Source: Lachnospiraceae bacterium UBA1766
Lineage (GTDB): Bacteria > Bacillota > Clostridia > Lachnospirales > Lachnospiraceae
Length of the DNA stretch: 64,000 nucleotides
Direction: 5' to 3'
NCBI GenBank assembly: GCA_002314715.1
Contig: DCGY01000008.1
Coordinates: 11,968 to 75,967, forward strand
The notes under the pieces were generated by a model. The model was given only the letters and a program-made list of their open reading frames with translations. It did no database searches and was not told where the DNA came from. Positions 16,979 to 25,292 of the stretch are shown here, in pieces. Positions within the stretch are counted from its first letter, which is position 1. Each line of letters opens with the position of its first letter. The position numbers and the translations under genes were made by a program.

Positions 16979-17662
16979 ATGGGTAATATTATTATACAGA
17001 ATGAGACGACAGCAGATCCCATCAGCCTGATTGGCAGAGAGGCCGGCGTATGCTGGGGAGGAAATGTAACGGATCCCGAAAAGAATTATAAGAGAGGTTT
17101 GGACTGCCTCCTTTCCGGTCACGGAAGAACCTGGGAATATCCTCAGGTTTATATGGTGCTGGATGGTTATTCTGCCCGTGTGATTCGCGAATTTTATACC
17201 CATATTGCAGGAGGCCCCACCAGATTACAGGCCTCTACCAGATATATTAATTACCAGAAGGGATTTCCCTATGTGACCGCACCTTCTCTAAAGGCAAAAC
17301 GCAGTGCAAAAGCAATCTATGATGAGGCCATGAACTCTATTTTGAAGGCCATGCAGGAATTAGAGGCAATGGATATCCCCAGAGAGGATATTGGTATGTT
17401 GTTACCGCTTGCCATGGAGACCAAGGTAGTGGTACGCACCAATCTTCGAAACTTAATTGATATGTCTCATCAGAGAATGTGTACCAGAGCGTATTGGGAG
17501 TATCGTAATTTGATGCAGGATATGATTAAGGCCTTAAATGAGTATTCCGATGAGTGGAAATATTTGACAGAGCATTATTTCCAGCCCAAGTGCGAAGTAT
17601 GCGGCTTTTGTACAGAAGCGAAATGCTGCGGCAGAAAGCCTCGCAAGGAGGAACTTTCATGA
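16979..17662 (+). CDS. thyX: FAD-dependent thymidylate synthase, divergent ThyX
   Basis: 227 residues. ThyX methylates dUMP with methylene-tetrahydrofolate and FAD. The C-terminal part of the signature is clear (PTRLQASTRYINY, residues 80-92), but the classical RHR triplet that starts the motif reads IAG here, so it belongs to a divergent branch. LLPLAMETKVVVRTNLRNL matches the ThyX substrate-binding helix. The C-terminal tail is rich in cysteine (CEVCGFC and CC within residues 204-219), a possible metal site. The stop codon overlaps the DHFR start (ATGA), showing translational coupling with the enzyme that regenerates folate. No thyA is visible in this window. Confidence 0.85.
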   Translation: MGNIIIQNETTADPISLIGREAGVCWGGNVTDPEKNYKRGLDCLLSGHGRTWEYPQVYMVLDGYSARVIREFYTHIAGGPTRLQASTRYINYQKGFPYVTAPSLKAKRSAKAIYDEAMNSILKAMQELEAMDIPREDIGMLLPLAMETKVVVRTNLRNLIDMSHQRMCTRAYWEYRNLMQDMIKALNEYSDEWKYLTEHYFQPKCEVCGFCTEAKCCGRKPRKEELS

Positions 17663-18150
17663 ATCTGATTGTTTGTGTGGATAATAATTGGGCAATCGGA
17701 TACAAAAATAAGCTGTTGGTCAGTATTCCCAACGATATGAAGCATTTTCGGGAAGAAACCACCGGAAAGGTCATTGTACTGGGAAGAAAGACACTGGAGA
17801 CGTTTCCTCAGGGACAGCCCTTGCAAAATCGTACCAATATCGTGCTTTCCACCAATCCGAAATTCAACGTTAAGGGTGCTATTGTGGTGCATTCCATGGA
17901 CGAACTGATGAAGGAATTAAAGAAGTATGATGACGAGGATGTTTATGTCATTGGCGGAGACAGTATTTATAAGCAACTGTTGCCTTACTGCAATGTGGCC
18001 CATGTGACCAAGATTGACCATGAATACCAGGCAGATGCCTACTTCCCCAATTTGGATAAGGACCCCTCCTGGAAGATTACGGCGGACAGCGATGAGCAGA
18101 CCTATTTTGACATCGCTTATGAATTTTTAAAGTATGAAAGAAAGGCTTGA
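17659..18150 (+). CDS. folA: Dihydrofolate reductase
   Basis: 163 residues from the ATG at 17659, which overlaps the thyX stop and has AAGGAGG upstream. NADPH-dependent reduction of dihydrofolate. Recognisable parts are NLIVCVDNNWAIGYKNKLL, IPNDMKHFREETTGKVIVLGRKT and VYVIGGDSIYKQLLPYC. Normal length. Pairing with thyX makes a thymidylate-folate module, which then runs with a 9-base gap into the FkbH-like gene. A bifunctional partner or unusual residues are not seen. Confidence 0.93.
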   Translation: MNLIVCVDNNWAIGYKNKLLVSIPNDMKHFREETTGKVIVLGRKTLETFPQGQPLQNRTNIVLSTNPKFNVKGAIVVHSMDELMKELKKYDDEDVYVIGGDSIYKQLLPYCNVAHVTKIDHEYQADAYFPNLDKDPSWKITADSDEQTYFDIAYEFLKYERKA

Positions 18151-18159
18151 TAAAAGCGC

Positions 18160-19947
18160 ATGCGTGAACTGGAATATCCCTTTGATGCAGAATGGATTGT
18201 GAAAAAGAAAAAGTCCATCAAGCGTCAGTTGTTAGAAAATGCAGAAAGCAGTTTTCTGGATAAAAAAATAGCGATTCTTGGTGGAAGTACCACCAATGAC
18301 ATCAAGAATATATTGGAATTATTCCTGCTCAATCAGGGGATTCGCCCCAGCTTTTATGAGTCTGAATACAATCAGTATTACGAGGATGGAATGTTCCCCA
18401 ATCCGCAGCTGGAAGCATTTGCTCCGGATGTGATTTATATCCATACCTCCAATCGAAATATTTCGGAGTATCCGGCAGTGACAGATTCCAGGGAAGAGGC
18501 AGAGGCGAAGGCCAAGCGCTTGGTAAGTCGTTTTGAGGGCTTGTGGAATCATTTGTTTGAAGTGTATCATTGTGCGATTATTCAGAATAATTTTGAGGCG
18601 CCCTATTTTCGTTTAATGGGAAATAAGGATGCTTCGGATTATCGTGGCAGGGTGAATTTTATCCATCGTCTGAATCAGGCGTTTTATGACTTTGCGGAAA
18701 ACTATGGTAATTTTTATATCCATGATATTGCGTATGAGGCGACTATGTACGGACTGGAGAAGTGGGCAGACCCTTACTATTGGCATATGTACAAGTATGC
18801 CATGTGTGTACCGGCAATTCCCGAAACCTGTTTCCAGCTTGCCAACATTATGAAATCCATCTGGGGCAAGAACAAAAAAGTTCTAAACCTTGATTTGGAC
18901 AATACCCTTTGGGGTGGCGTTATTGGGGATGACGGGGCCGAAAATATCGAAATCGGACAGGAAACCTCCATGGGGCAGGTTTACAGCGAGTTTCAGGAAT
19001 ATGTGAAGCTGCAAAAGTCAATCGGTGTTTTACTGACCACCAATTCCAAAAACAATGAAGATACCGCTAAGGCCGGCTTCGAGAGACCGGACAGCGTTTT
19101 GAAATTAGAGGATTTTACAACATTTACGGCCAATTGGAATCCCAAGAGTGAAAATTTGAAGCAGACGGCAACAAATCTTACTCTTTTGCCGGAAAGCTTT
19201 GTGTTTGTGGATGATAATCCGGCAGAGCGGGAGATTATCCGCATGGAGTGCAAGGGCGTGGCAATTCCGGAAATGGATGCGCCGGAACATTATGTTCATA
19301 TTCTGGACAGGAGCGGCTTCTTCGAGGTCACAAATCTGTCCGAGGATGATTTAAAGCGAAATGAAATGTATCAGCAAAATGCCAAAAGACAGCAGGAGGA
19401 GGCTTCCTACGCAAACTACGGGGAATATCTGACCGGTCTTTCCATGCAGGGAACCATCCGGGCGTTTGAGCCGATTTATATGTCCCGTATCGCCCAGCTC
19501 ACCAATAAGAGTAACCAGTTTAACCTTACCACCAGGCGTTACACCCAGGCTCAGATTGAAGAGGCTGCGACAGATCCTTTAAAGATTACTTTGTACGGAA
19601 AATTAGAGGACAAGTTTGGCGATAACGGTGTGGTCAGCGTGGTCATCGGCAAAAAAGAGCAGCACAAGCTGCACATTGATTTGTGGCTTATGAGCTGCCG
19701 AGTACTGAAACGTGACATGGAGCTTGCCATGATGGACGAGCTGGTTGAGCGTTGCAAGGAGCAGGGGATTACTCAAATATTCGGTTATTATTATCCCACT
19801 GCCAAGAATGGTATGGTAAAGGATTTTTATGGTGTTTTGGGATTCGTAAAAATCGCAGAGGACGAAGACCAAAATACGGTATGGGAATTCGATATTGAGG
19901 AATTCTACGAAAAGAAGAATCATTACATTACGGTAAACGGACAGTAA
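18160..19947 (+). CDS. FkbH-like HAD-IIIC phosphatase/acyltransferase
   Basis: 595 residues. An N-terminal domain (1-240) of the type found before HAD-IIIC enzymes (KIAILGGSTTNDIKNILELFL), a HAD phosphatase domain with LNLDLDNTLWGGVIGDDG at about 243-260, TTNSKN and FVFVDDNPAEREII, and a C-terminal GNAT-like domain (about 430-590, LTNKSNQFNLTTRRY, LHIDLWLMSCRVLKRDMELAMMDEL). Characterised FkbH proteins take 1,3-bisphosphoglycerate, remove phosphate and load a D-glyceryl unit on an acyl carrier protein. An ACP is encoded four genes downstream, which makes the same chemistry likely here. The ribosome site is weak. First gene of the acyl cluster. Confidence 0.85.
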   Translation: MRELEYPFDAEWIVKKKKSIKRQLLENAESSFLDKKIAILGGSTTNDIKNILELFLLNQGIRPSFYESEYNQYYEDGMFPNPQLEAFAPDVIYIHTSNRNISEYPAVTDSREEAEAKAKRLVSRFEGLWNHLFEVYHCAIIQNNFEAPYFRLMGNKDASDYRGRVNFIHRLNQAFYDFAENYGNFYIHDIAYEATMYGLEKWADPYYWHMYKYAMCVPAIPETCFQLANIMKSIWGKNKKVLNLDLDNTLWGGVIGDDGAENIEIGQETSMGQVYSEFQEYVKLQKSIGVLLTTNSKNNEDTAKAGFERPDSVLKLEDFTTFTANWNPKSENLKQTATNLTLLPESFVFVDDNPAEREIIRMECKGVAIPEMDAPEHYVHILDRSGFFEVTNLSEDDLKRNEMYQQNAKRQQEEASYANYGEYLTGLSMQGTIRAFEPIYMSRIAQLTNKSNQFNLTTRRYTQAQIEEAATDPLKITLYGKLEDKFGDNGVVSVVIGKKEQHKLHIDLWLMSCRVLKRDMELAMMDELVERCKEQGITQIFGYYYPTAKNGMVKDFYGVLGFVKIAEDEDQNTVWEFDIEEFYEKKNHYITVNGQ

Positions 19948-19976
19948 GTTCGGACCGGATTTGAGAGGATATTGTT

Positions 19977-20801
19977 TTGAAGGAAATGGATGCTGCAGCC
20001 TGTAAGGAGCTTCGAAAAAAGATTTATCTGACCGCAGAAAAAGGGGGACTGGGACACTTGGCCTCCTGTTTTTCGTGTGTGGAAATTCTATACACCCTGT
20101 ATCATAAGGTTCTGCATATTTCTAAGGAAACTTTAAAGGCAGCTGATCGGGACCGATTGGTATTAAGTAAAGGACATGCAGGACTGGCATTATATCATGT
20201 GATGGCGCTTGAAGGCCTGATGGAAGAGGCTGTGATTGATACGTTCCTACAGCCCGGTTCGCATCTGGGCGGGGAGCCTTGTATGCGGGATTTGGAAGGG
20301 ATTGAGGCGACTACCGGTTCCCTGGGACATGGTCTTTCCATGAGCGTGGGAATGGCTATGGCACAGAAAATGGATGGCTTGTCTGCCAGAACCTTTTGCA
20401 TCCTGGGAGACGGAGAGTGCGAAGAAGGAACGGTTTGGGAAGCGGCCATGTCTGCTCCGGCGTTTCACCTGGATAATCTGGTGGTGATTTTGGATTGTAA
20501 TCAAATTCAAAAAATGACCACTGTGGAGGAAACCATCGGACTTACCAATTGGAAGGAAAAGTGGACGGATTTCGGGTGGCTGGTAAAAGAAGTGGACGGA
20601 CATGACACGGATGCATTGGAGCAGGTTTTCAAAGAAGAAAATACCTCCGGAAAGCCTTTGTTTGTCATCGCCCATACCATAAAAGGAAAGGGCGTTTCCA
20701 TTATGGAAAACAATCCTATCTGGCATTTTAAATTACCCAATCGGAAAGAAAAAAAGGTATTTTTAGCGGAATTGGATATTACGGAAGAGGAGTTGGAATA
20801 G
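19977..20801 (+). CDS. Transketolase-like, N-terminal (TPP-binding) subunit
   Basis: 274 residues from a TTG start at 19977 (GAGAGGA seven bases upstream; a later ATG at 19986 has no room for a ribosome site). It corresponds to the N-terminal third of transketolase: DRLVLSKGHAGLALYHVMAL, GSLGHGLSMSVGMAMAQKM, and the TPP motif GDGECEEGTVWEAAM ending with LDCNQIQ. With the next gene it forms a split, two-subunit transketolase-like enzyme. Such split pairs are often biosynthetic enzymes distinct from the pentose-phosphate transketolase. The substrate is unknown. It is co-directional with FkbH and the ACP genes. Confidence 0.87.
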   Translation: MKEMDAAACKELRKKIYLTAEKGGLGHLASCFSCVEILYTLYHKVLHISKETLKAADRDRLVLSKGHAGLALYHVMALEGLMEEAVIDTFLQPGSHLGGEPCMRDLEGIEATTGSLGHGLSMSVGMAMAQKMDGLSARTFCILGDGECEEGTVWEAAMSAPAFHLDNLVVILDCNQIQKMTTVEETIGLTNWKEKWTDFGWLVKEVDGHDTDALEQVFKEENTSGKPLFVIAHTIKGKGVSIMENNPIWHFKLPNRKEKKVFLAELDITEEELE

Positions 20802-20802
20802 C

Positions 20803-21723
20803 ATGCAGAGAGCGTATTTAAGCAAACTCATGGAGCTTTGCGAAAAAGATTCCAATGTCCTCCATTTGGTTGCGGACAGCGGAACCGGATATGATGAAAT
20901 GTTAAAGAGAAGTCTTCCCAAGCAAATGGTGAACTTCGGTATTGCGGAAGAACATATGGTGGCTGCGGCAGCAGGGTTGGCCACTGCAGGCAAGATTCCT
21001 TTTGTATATACGGCGGGAGCTTTTTTGGCTTATCGTGCCTTGGAATTTGTGCGGGATGATGTTTGCTTTCAAAATCAAAATGTGAAAATTGTCGGTATGG
21101 GAAGCGGGCTTAGCTGGTGCTCCCTGGGACCTACCCATCATACCACGGAGGATGTGGCGGTGCTTCGGGCAATCCCCAATTTGATGATTTTATCACCGTC
21201 CACACCCAATCAGGTAGCCGCCTGTGTGGAGCAAGCCTATGCCCACAAGGGACCGGTTTATATTCGAATCGGGATGAGCAACGAAAAAGAGTTTTTTGCG
21301 GAAGATTATAAGATGCCCCGAAATGGACAGGACGTACTTTGTGAAGGACGGGACGTTTTGATTTTTACTACCGGCAGTATTTTGGAAGAAGTAATGGAGG
21401 CGGTAGAGACTTTGCAGGCACAGGGAATTACGGCCACCGTGATAAATGTAGCCCAGGTAAAACCCTTTGACACCACGTTCCTGTACGAGAAGGCGGACCG
21501 GGTCAATGCAATCGTTACTGTGGAGGAACACAATGTACAGGGCGGTTTGGGAAGCCTGGTAGCGGAGGGCTTAAGTGACCGGGGAATCGGGAAACGTTTG
21601 TATCGTATCGGTTTGCAGGATACGTTTGCCACAGGGTATGGAAAAAACCAGAAGGCAGTCCGAAAGGAAAACAGCCTGGACGGTTCTTCCATAGCAATGC
21701 GGATTCGGGAGATTTGCCAATGA
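20803..21723 (+). CDS. Transketolase-like, C-terminal (pyrimidine-binding) subunit
   Basis: 306 residues, the central and C-terminal transketolase domains: NFGIAEEHMVAAAAGLATAGKIPFV carries the TPP-activating glutamate (E in IAEEH), GPTHHTTEDVAVLRAIPNL and PVYIRIGMSNE follow, and the C-terminal regulatory domain begins near DVLIFTTGSILEEVMEA. Start codon one base after the stop of the N-terminal subunit, so the two are translated together. The stop overlaps the MaoC-like start. The enzyme should move a two-carbon unit, or make an acyl precursor for the cluster; this is inference. Confidence 0.87.
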   Translation: MQRAYLSKLMELCEKDSNVLHLVADSGTGYDEMLKRSLPKQMVNFGIAEEHMVAAAAGLATAGKIPFVYTAGAFLAYRALEFVRDDVCFQNQNVKIVGMGSGLSWCSLGPTHHTTEDVAVLRAIPNLMILSPSTPNQVAACVEQAYAHKGPVYIRIGMSNEKEFFAEDYKMPRNGQDVLCEGRDVLIFTTGSILEEVMEAVETLQAQGITATVINVAQVKPFDTTFLYEKADRVNAIVTVEEHNVQGGLGSLVAEGLSDRGIGKRLYRIGLQDTFATGYGKNQKAVRKENSLDGSSIAMRIREICQ

Positions 21724-22157
21724 ATGAATATACCTTTGAACAATTAAGTATCGGGCAAAAAGAAACCTTTGAGGTGACGGTAACTTCCGAAATGGAGGAT
21801 GCCTTTCGAAAACTTACCGGGGATGTGAATCCCCTGCATCAGGAGGATGCCTTCGCAAAGGCGGTTGGGAATGGGAAGTTTGACTCTCACGTGACCTTCG
21901 GAATGTTGACAGCCTCCTTTTATTCCACTCTGGCAGGTGTTTACCTTCCCGGAAAATTTAGTTTGATTCATAGTCTGGAAATTAAATTTCAAAAGCCGGT
22001 ATATGCGGGAAATCGACTGACGGTTACCGGAGAAATTGTGGATAAAGAAGAGGGACTGGGATTGATTTTGGTTAAGGCACAAATCCAAAACCAGGACAAG
22101 AAAACAGTGTCCAAAGCAAATATGAAAATTATGTGCCTGAGTCAAGACAAGCAGTAA
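21720..22157 (+). CDS. MaoC-like hot-dog hydratase/dehydratase
   Basis: 145 residues from the ATG at 21720, whose ATGA overlaps the stop of the preceding gene (GGGAG eight bases upstream). Hot-dog fold of the MaoC / R-specific enoyl hydratase family. The catalytic Asp-His pair lies in LTGDVNPLHQEDAFA, and the substrate-loop pattern HVTFGMLTASFYSTLAG follows. Known members hydrate or dehydrate an enoyl- or 3-hydroxyacyl thioester, on CoA or ACP. Placed directly before an ACP gene, it may shape the acyl group built by the cluster. The exact acyl chain is unknown. Confidence 0.86.
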   Translation: MNEYTFEQLSIGQKETFEVTVTSEMEDAFRKLTGDVNPLHQEDAFAKAVGNGKFDSHVTFGMLTASFYSTLAGVYLPGKFSLIHSLEIKFQKPVYAGNRLTVTGEIVDKEEGLGLILVKAQIQNQDKKTVSKANMKIMCLSQDKQ

Positions 22158-22249
22158 GAAAAGAAGCTTCACAAATATGTGGCACGGCGGAAAACATATG
22201 TCCGCGTTACAAAAAAGGTAAAATAGAGTGATTGAAACGGAGAACAAAA

Positions 22250-22492
22250 ATGAGCAGAGAAGAAGTATATGAAAGATTAACAGCAGTATTTCAGGAGGTT
22301 TTTGACGACGACAGTATCGAACTGAAGGATGAGACGACCTCTGAGGATATTGAAGACTGGGATTCCTTTGAACATATTAATCTGGTAGTGGCAGTGGAAA
22401 CAGAATTTTCTTTCAAGATTCCGATGGGAAAGGTTATTACCATGAAGAATGTGGGAGAAATGGTGGATATTATACTGAGTCTTGGAAAATAG
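22250..22492 (+). CDS. Dedicated acyl carrier protein
   Basis: 80 residues from the ATG at 22250 (ACGGAG seven bases upstream; an in-frame TTG at 22232 is less likely). Acidic four-helix ACP with the phosphopantetheine serine in DWDSFEHINLVVAVE (about residue 38). It is distinct from a fatty-acid ACP in context: it sits between a MaoC-like gene and an MBOAT gene. It probably carries the acyl group made by FkbH/transketolase/MaoC-like enzymes to the membrane acyltransferase, as DltC does for DltB. The 92-base gap before it contains a weak hairpin (GCGGA...TCCGC) and no clear terminator. Confidence 0.88.
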   Translation: MSREEVYERLTAVFQEVFDDDSIELKDETTSEDIEDWDSFEHINLVVAVETEFSFKIPMGKVITMKNVGEMVDIILSLGK

Positions 22493-22527
22493 TGTCTCTC
22501 CTGGAGTGACATGGGAAAGAGGAAAAA

Positions 22528-24042
22528 ATGACCTTAACAAGCTTTTCTTTTTTTGCCTTTCTGTTGATCGGACTGCTTGTATATTATATGAGCGGCAAGG
22601 GTCAAAAGTATGTACTGCTGGCAATGAGTTTGTTTTTCTATTTTGCAATTGCACCGGCTACCTTGCGTTATCGCCTGAAGCTTTGTGCGATTGTTTTTTA
22701 TGTAGTGTTTTTGACATATGTGGGTGGACTGCTGATTGACAGGGCGAAAGGAAAACGGAGAACGATTCTTACGTTCTTCTGTATCGGAGGACTGGCAGCG
22801 GTTTTGTTTGTGACAAAATATTTTTATAATATTTTCACCGGTATTGCCGGCTTGTTTGGAAATCCCGGTGCTTTTGAATGGCTGAATTTTGGCTCGGTAA
22901 TCGGAGTGTCCTATTTCATTTTATCGGCAATCGGATATCTGACGGATGTCTGCTGGGAAAGCTATCCCGCCGAGAAGAATCCGGTCAACATAGGTGTGTT
23001 TGTATTGTATTTCCCCCAGGTAATCTCCGGGCCGGTTACCCGTTTTTCACAGATGAACAGTCAGTTCTGCGAAAAGACCGGCTTTGATCCGGACCGAATC
23101 TCCCACGGGATTCGCAGAATGCTTTGGGGATATTTCAAAAAGCTGGTGATTTCCGACCGCTTCTTTTTGATTGTGAATGCTGTGTATGGAGATTATACCG
23201 CCTACAGCGGCTGGCAGATTTTTCTTGCCACCGTTTGTTATGCACTGCGTCTGTATACCGATTTTTCCGGCTGTATGGATATTGTCATGGGCGCATCCGA
23301 ACTGTTTGGCGTTTCGCTTCCGGAGAACTTTAACGCTCCCTTCTTTTCTGCTACAGTGCAGGAATTCTGGCAAAGGTGGCATATTACCCTGGGCGGATGG
23401 TTCAAGGATTATGTTATGTACCCTTTGCAAAAGACCAAGGGCATGATTGAACTGGGAAAAAAATGTAAGAAGCGTTTCGGAAAGAAGGCCGGAAAGAAAA
23501 TCCCTTTCTATCTGGCCATGGTGGTATTGTGGTTCGGAATCGGTTTGTGGCATGGCGGCGCCGGATATTATTTTATCGCTTCTGCCGGAATTCCGTTCCT
23601 GTTAATGCTTTTGGGGGATGTGTTAAGTCCGCTCTTTGAGAAGGTATCCAATGCATTGCATATCCGAAAGGAAAGCGGAATATTTAAAACAGTGTGCTTT
23701 CTGCGTACCAATTTACTGTTGTGCTTTGCATGGGTATTTGTGTGTGCGGGAGCAACCGGAAGGGGCTTTCGAATTTTGGGACATCAGGCGAGCCATTTGC
23801 TGACCGGTGAACGGTCTGTTCTTGGAAATACGACGCTTCAGGCTTTGGATTTGTGCCTGATGTTTGGCGGTATGGCAGTGGTATTGTTTGCGGATTATCT
23901 GCAGTACAAAGGCAAGAGCTTGACCGATCTGCTGGACGCAAAGCCCTTTGCACTGCGATTCCTTGCGGTGAATGCGGAGATACTGGTTATTTTGTTCTAC
24001 GGACTGGTGGGAAGCTCTGCATTTATATATTTTCAGTTCTAG
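22528..24042 (+). CDS. MBOAT-family O-acyltransferase (DltB/AlgI-like)
   Basis: 504 residues with about ten membrane segments. Characteristic MBOAT sequence: FPQVISGPVTRFSQMNSQF, LYTDFSGCMDIVMGASELFGVSLPENF, FWQRWHITLGGWFKDYVMYPL and the catalytic histidine in GIGLWHGGAGYYF. Proteins of this type move acyl groups from a carrier (acyl-ACP for DltB) across the membrane to a cell-wall polymer or exopolysaccharide. The adjacent ACP and the SGNH-like gene downstream complete a Dlt/Alg-type transfer set, but the acyl donor here should be the product of the FkbH/transketolase genes rather than D-alanine. Confidence 0.92.
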   Translation: MTLTSFSFFAFLLIGLLVYYMSGKGQKYVLLAMSLFFYFAIAPATLRYRLKLCAIVFYVVFLTYVGGLLIDRAKGKRRTILTFFCIGGLAAVLFVTKYFYNIFTGIAGLFGNPGAFEWLNFGSVIGVSYFILSAIGYLTDVCWESYPAEKNPVNIGVFVLYFPQVISGPVTRFSQMNSQFCEKTGFDPDRISHGIRRMLWGYFKKLVISDRFFLIVNAVYGDYTAYSGWQIFLATVCYALRLYTDFSGCMDIVMGASELFGVSLPENFNAPFFSATVQEFWQRWHITLGGWFKDYVMYPLQKTKGMIELGKKCKKRFGKKAGKKIPFYLAMVVLWFGIGLWHGGAGYYFIASAGIPFLLMLLGDVLSPLFEKVSNALHIRKESGIFKTVCFLRTNLLLCFAWVFVCAGATGRGFRILGHQASHLLTGERSVLGNTTLQALDLCLMFGGMAVVLFADYLQYKGKSLTDLLDAKPFALRFLAVNAEILVILFYGLVGSSAFIYFQF

Positions 24043-24044
24043 CA

Positions 24045-24093
24045 ATTCCGGTTTCCGGAATCAAACATGAAAGTGCACCAAGGGTGCTTTTCT
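24045..24093 (+). terminator. Hairpins between MBOAT and SGNH-like genes
   Basis: ATTCCGG-TTT-CCGGAAT (24045-24061), then GCACC-AAG-GGTGC followed by TTTTC (about 24075-24093). The second could act as a weak terminator or attenuator that lowers expression of the next gene. Confidence 0.5.
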
Positions 24094-24115
24094 ATATTTA
24101 ATTTGTGGTGATTTT

Positions 24116-25201
24116 ATGAAGAAATTATGGCTTTTGTTGGCATTGTTTTTGCCGGCCCTTTTGTTCCTGATGGGTGTAAATTATTTTCTCGATCCTGCCA
24201 ATATTTTTCATAGCGACGGCAAGCAGATTGCCCAGGCGCTGATGCAGGGCAATGAGGTATACATCGGGTCCGGAAATACGGATGAACGGCAGATAAAAAA
24301 GAATATGATTTCCCTAATGCCCAAGGAGGTGGACCTGGTAGTGGTGGGCCCAAGCCTTGCCATGACCATTGACCGGGTTACGGTGGGTACGGAAAATATG
24401 TATAATCTGGCACTTTCCGGAGCAGACTATTATGACATTCTTGCCCAGCTCGGCATGCTGGAAGAACAGCAGGTGAAACCAAAGAAGATTCTGTTTTGTG
24501 TGGATTCCACTTTTTTTGATGAAGCTTTGTACGGGCAGATGAGCCGCAGTGAGACCTTAAAGCCTTATGCCGACTATATGCTGCAGGTGATTTCCAATCA
24601 GGATGCGAAAAAGCCTTCCGGAACAGACTGGAAAAATGCCAAGGTATTGGTACAACAAATATTCTCGGTGACGTATTTCCAGGCCTGTGTGGATTATGTG
24701 AAAAGTAATGGGTTGAGTTCCTTGCAAAATATGCGATGGAGCATTCGGGAGGATGACTTATCTGAGAATGCATACCTTCGAGGGGACGGTAGTTGGGTAT
24801 ACAACCGGGCTTACCAAAGTGCTACAGGGGAAACCGTCCAAAAAAACGCACAGGAATATAATATCGATTATTATTTTACAAAGGACGGACATGTGAGCGA
24901 GAGCAGCAAAGAGACTTTCGAGCAGCTGATTCGTTATTATCAAGGCCAGGGAGTCGAGGTGAGTCTGTTCCTTTGTCCGTTGTCTCCGAGCTTGTATACA
25001 AGAGTGGAGAACCAAAAAGAAAGTCATATGCTTTTATGGGAACTGGAGGAATTTGCCTGCCGGATGGCAGAGAATTATGACCTGGAACTATACGGCTCCT
25101 ACGACCCAAAGCAGATGGGTGTAACCGATGCGGATTACTATGATGCCCGACATGTGAGACATGAGGTTTTATGTACGTTTTTTGATTGGAAAACCTATTG
25201 A
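24116..25201 (+). CDS. SGNH/DltD-like extracytoplasmic protein
   Basis: 361 residues. The N-terminal segment KLWLLLALFLPALLFLMGVNYFL is a membrane anchor, so the rest lies outside. VVVGPSLAM (about residues 80-88) fits the first SGNH block with its nucleophilic serine, and DARHVRHE near the C-terminus provides the D-x-x-H pair. Proteins of this kind (DltD, AlgX, AlgJ types) are the outer partners of MBOAT acyltransferases and finish or edit polymer O-acylation. Homology is weak by eye, so the role rests mostly on position. It is the last gene of the cluster. Confidence 0.72.
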   Translation: MKKLWLLLALFLPALLFLMGVNYFLDPANIFHSDGKQIAQALMQGNEVYIGSGNTDERQIKKNMISLMPKEVDLVVVGPSLAMTIDRVTVGTENMYNLALSGADYYDILAQLGMLEEQQVKPKKILFCVDSTFFDEALYGQMSRSETLKPYADYMLQVISNQDAKKPSGTDWKNAKVLVQQIFSVTYFQACVDYVKSNGLSSLQNMRWSIREDDLSENAYLRGDGSWVYNRAYQSATGETVQKNAQEYNIDYYFTKDGHVSESSKETFEQLIRYYQGQGVEVSLFLCPLSPSLYTRVENQKESHMLLWELEEFACRMAENYDLELYGSYDPKQMGVTDADYYDARHVRHEVLCTFFDWKTY

Positions 25202-25292
25202 CTTTATGGCAAAAAAGTATAATAATTAAAGACAAATTTGTGTGGTTTCAATCAGATAAATTTCATAAAAATATGAAAAGAGGGAAAGCCAA

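Noticed and set aside
25198..25223. Promoter for ilvE (TTGACT and TATAAT)
   Set aside because: The hexamers are only 14 bp apart, too close for a normal sigma-A promoter, and TTGACT overlaps the stop region of the preceding gene.
25202..25292. T-box or other amino acid riboswitch before ilvE
   Set aside because: The gap is 91 bases with no T-box sequence or antiterminator; the same search before hom and glyA found none.
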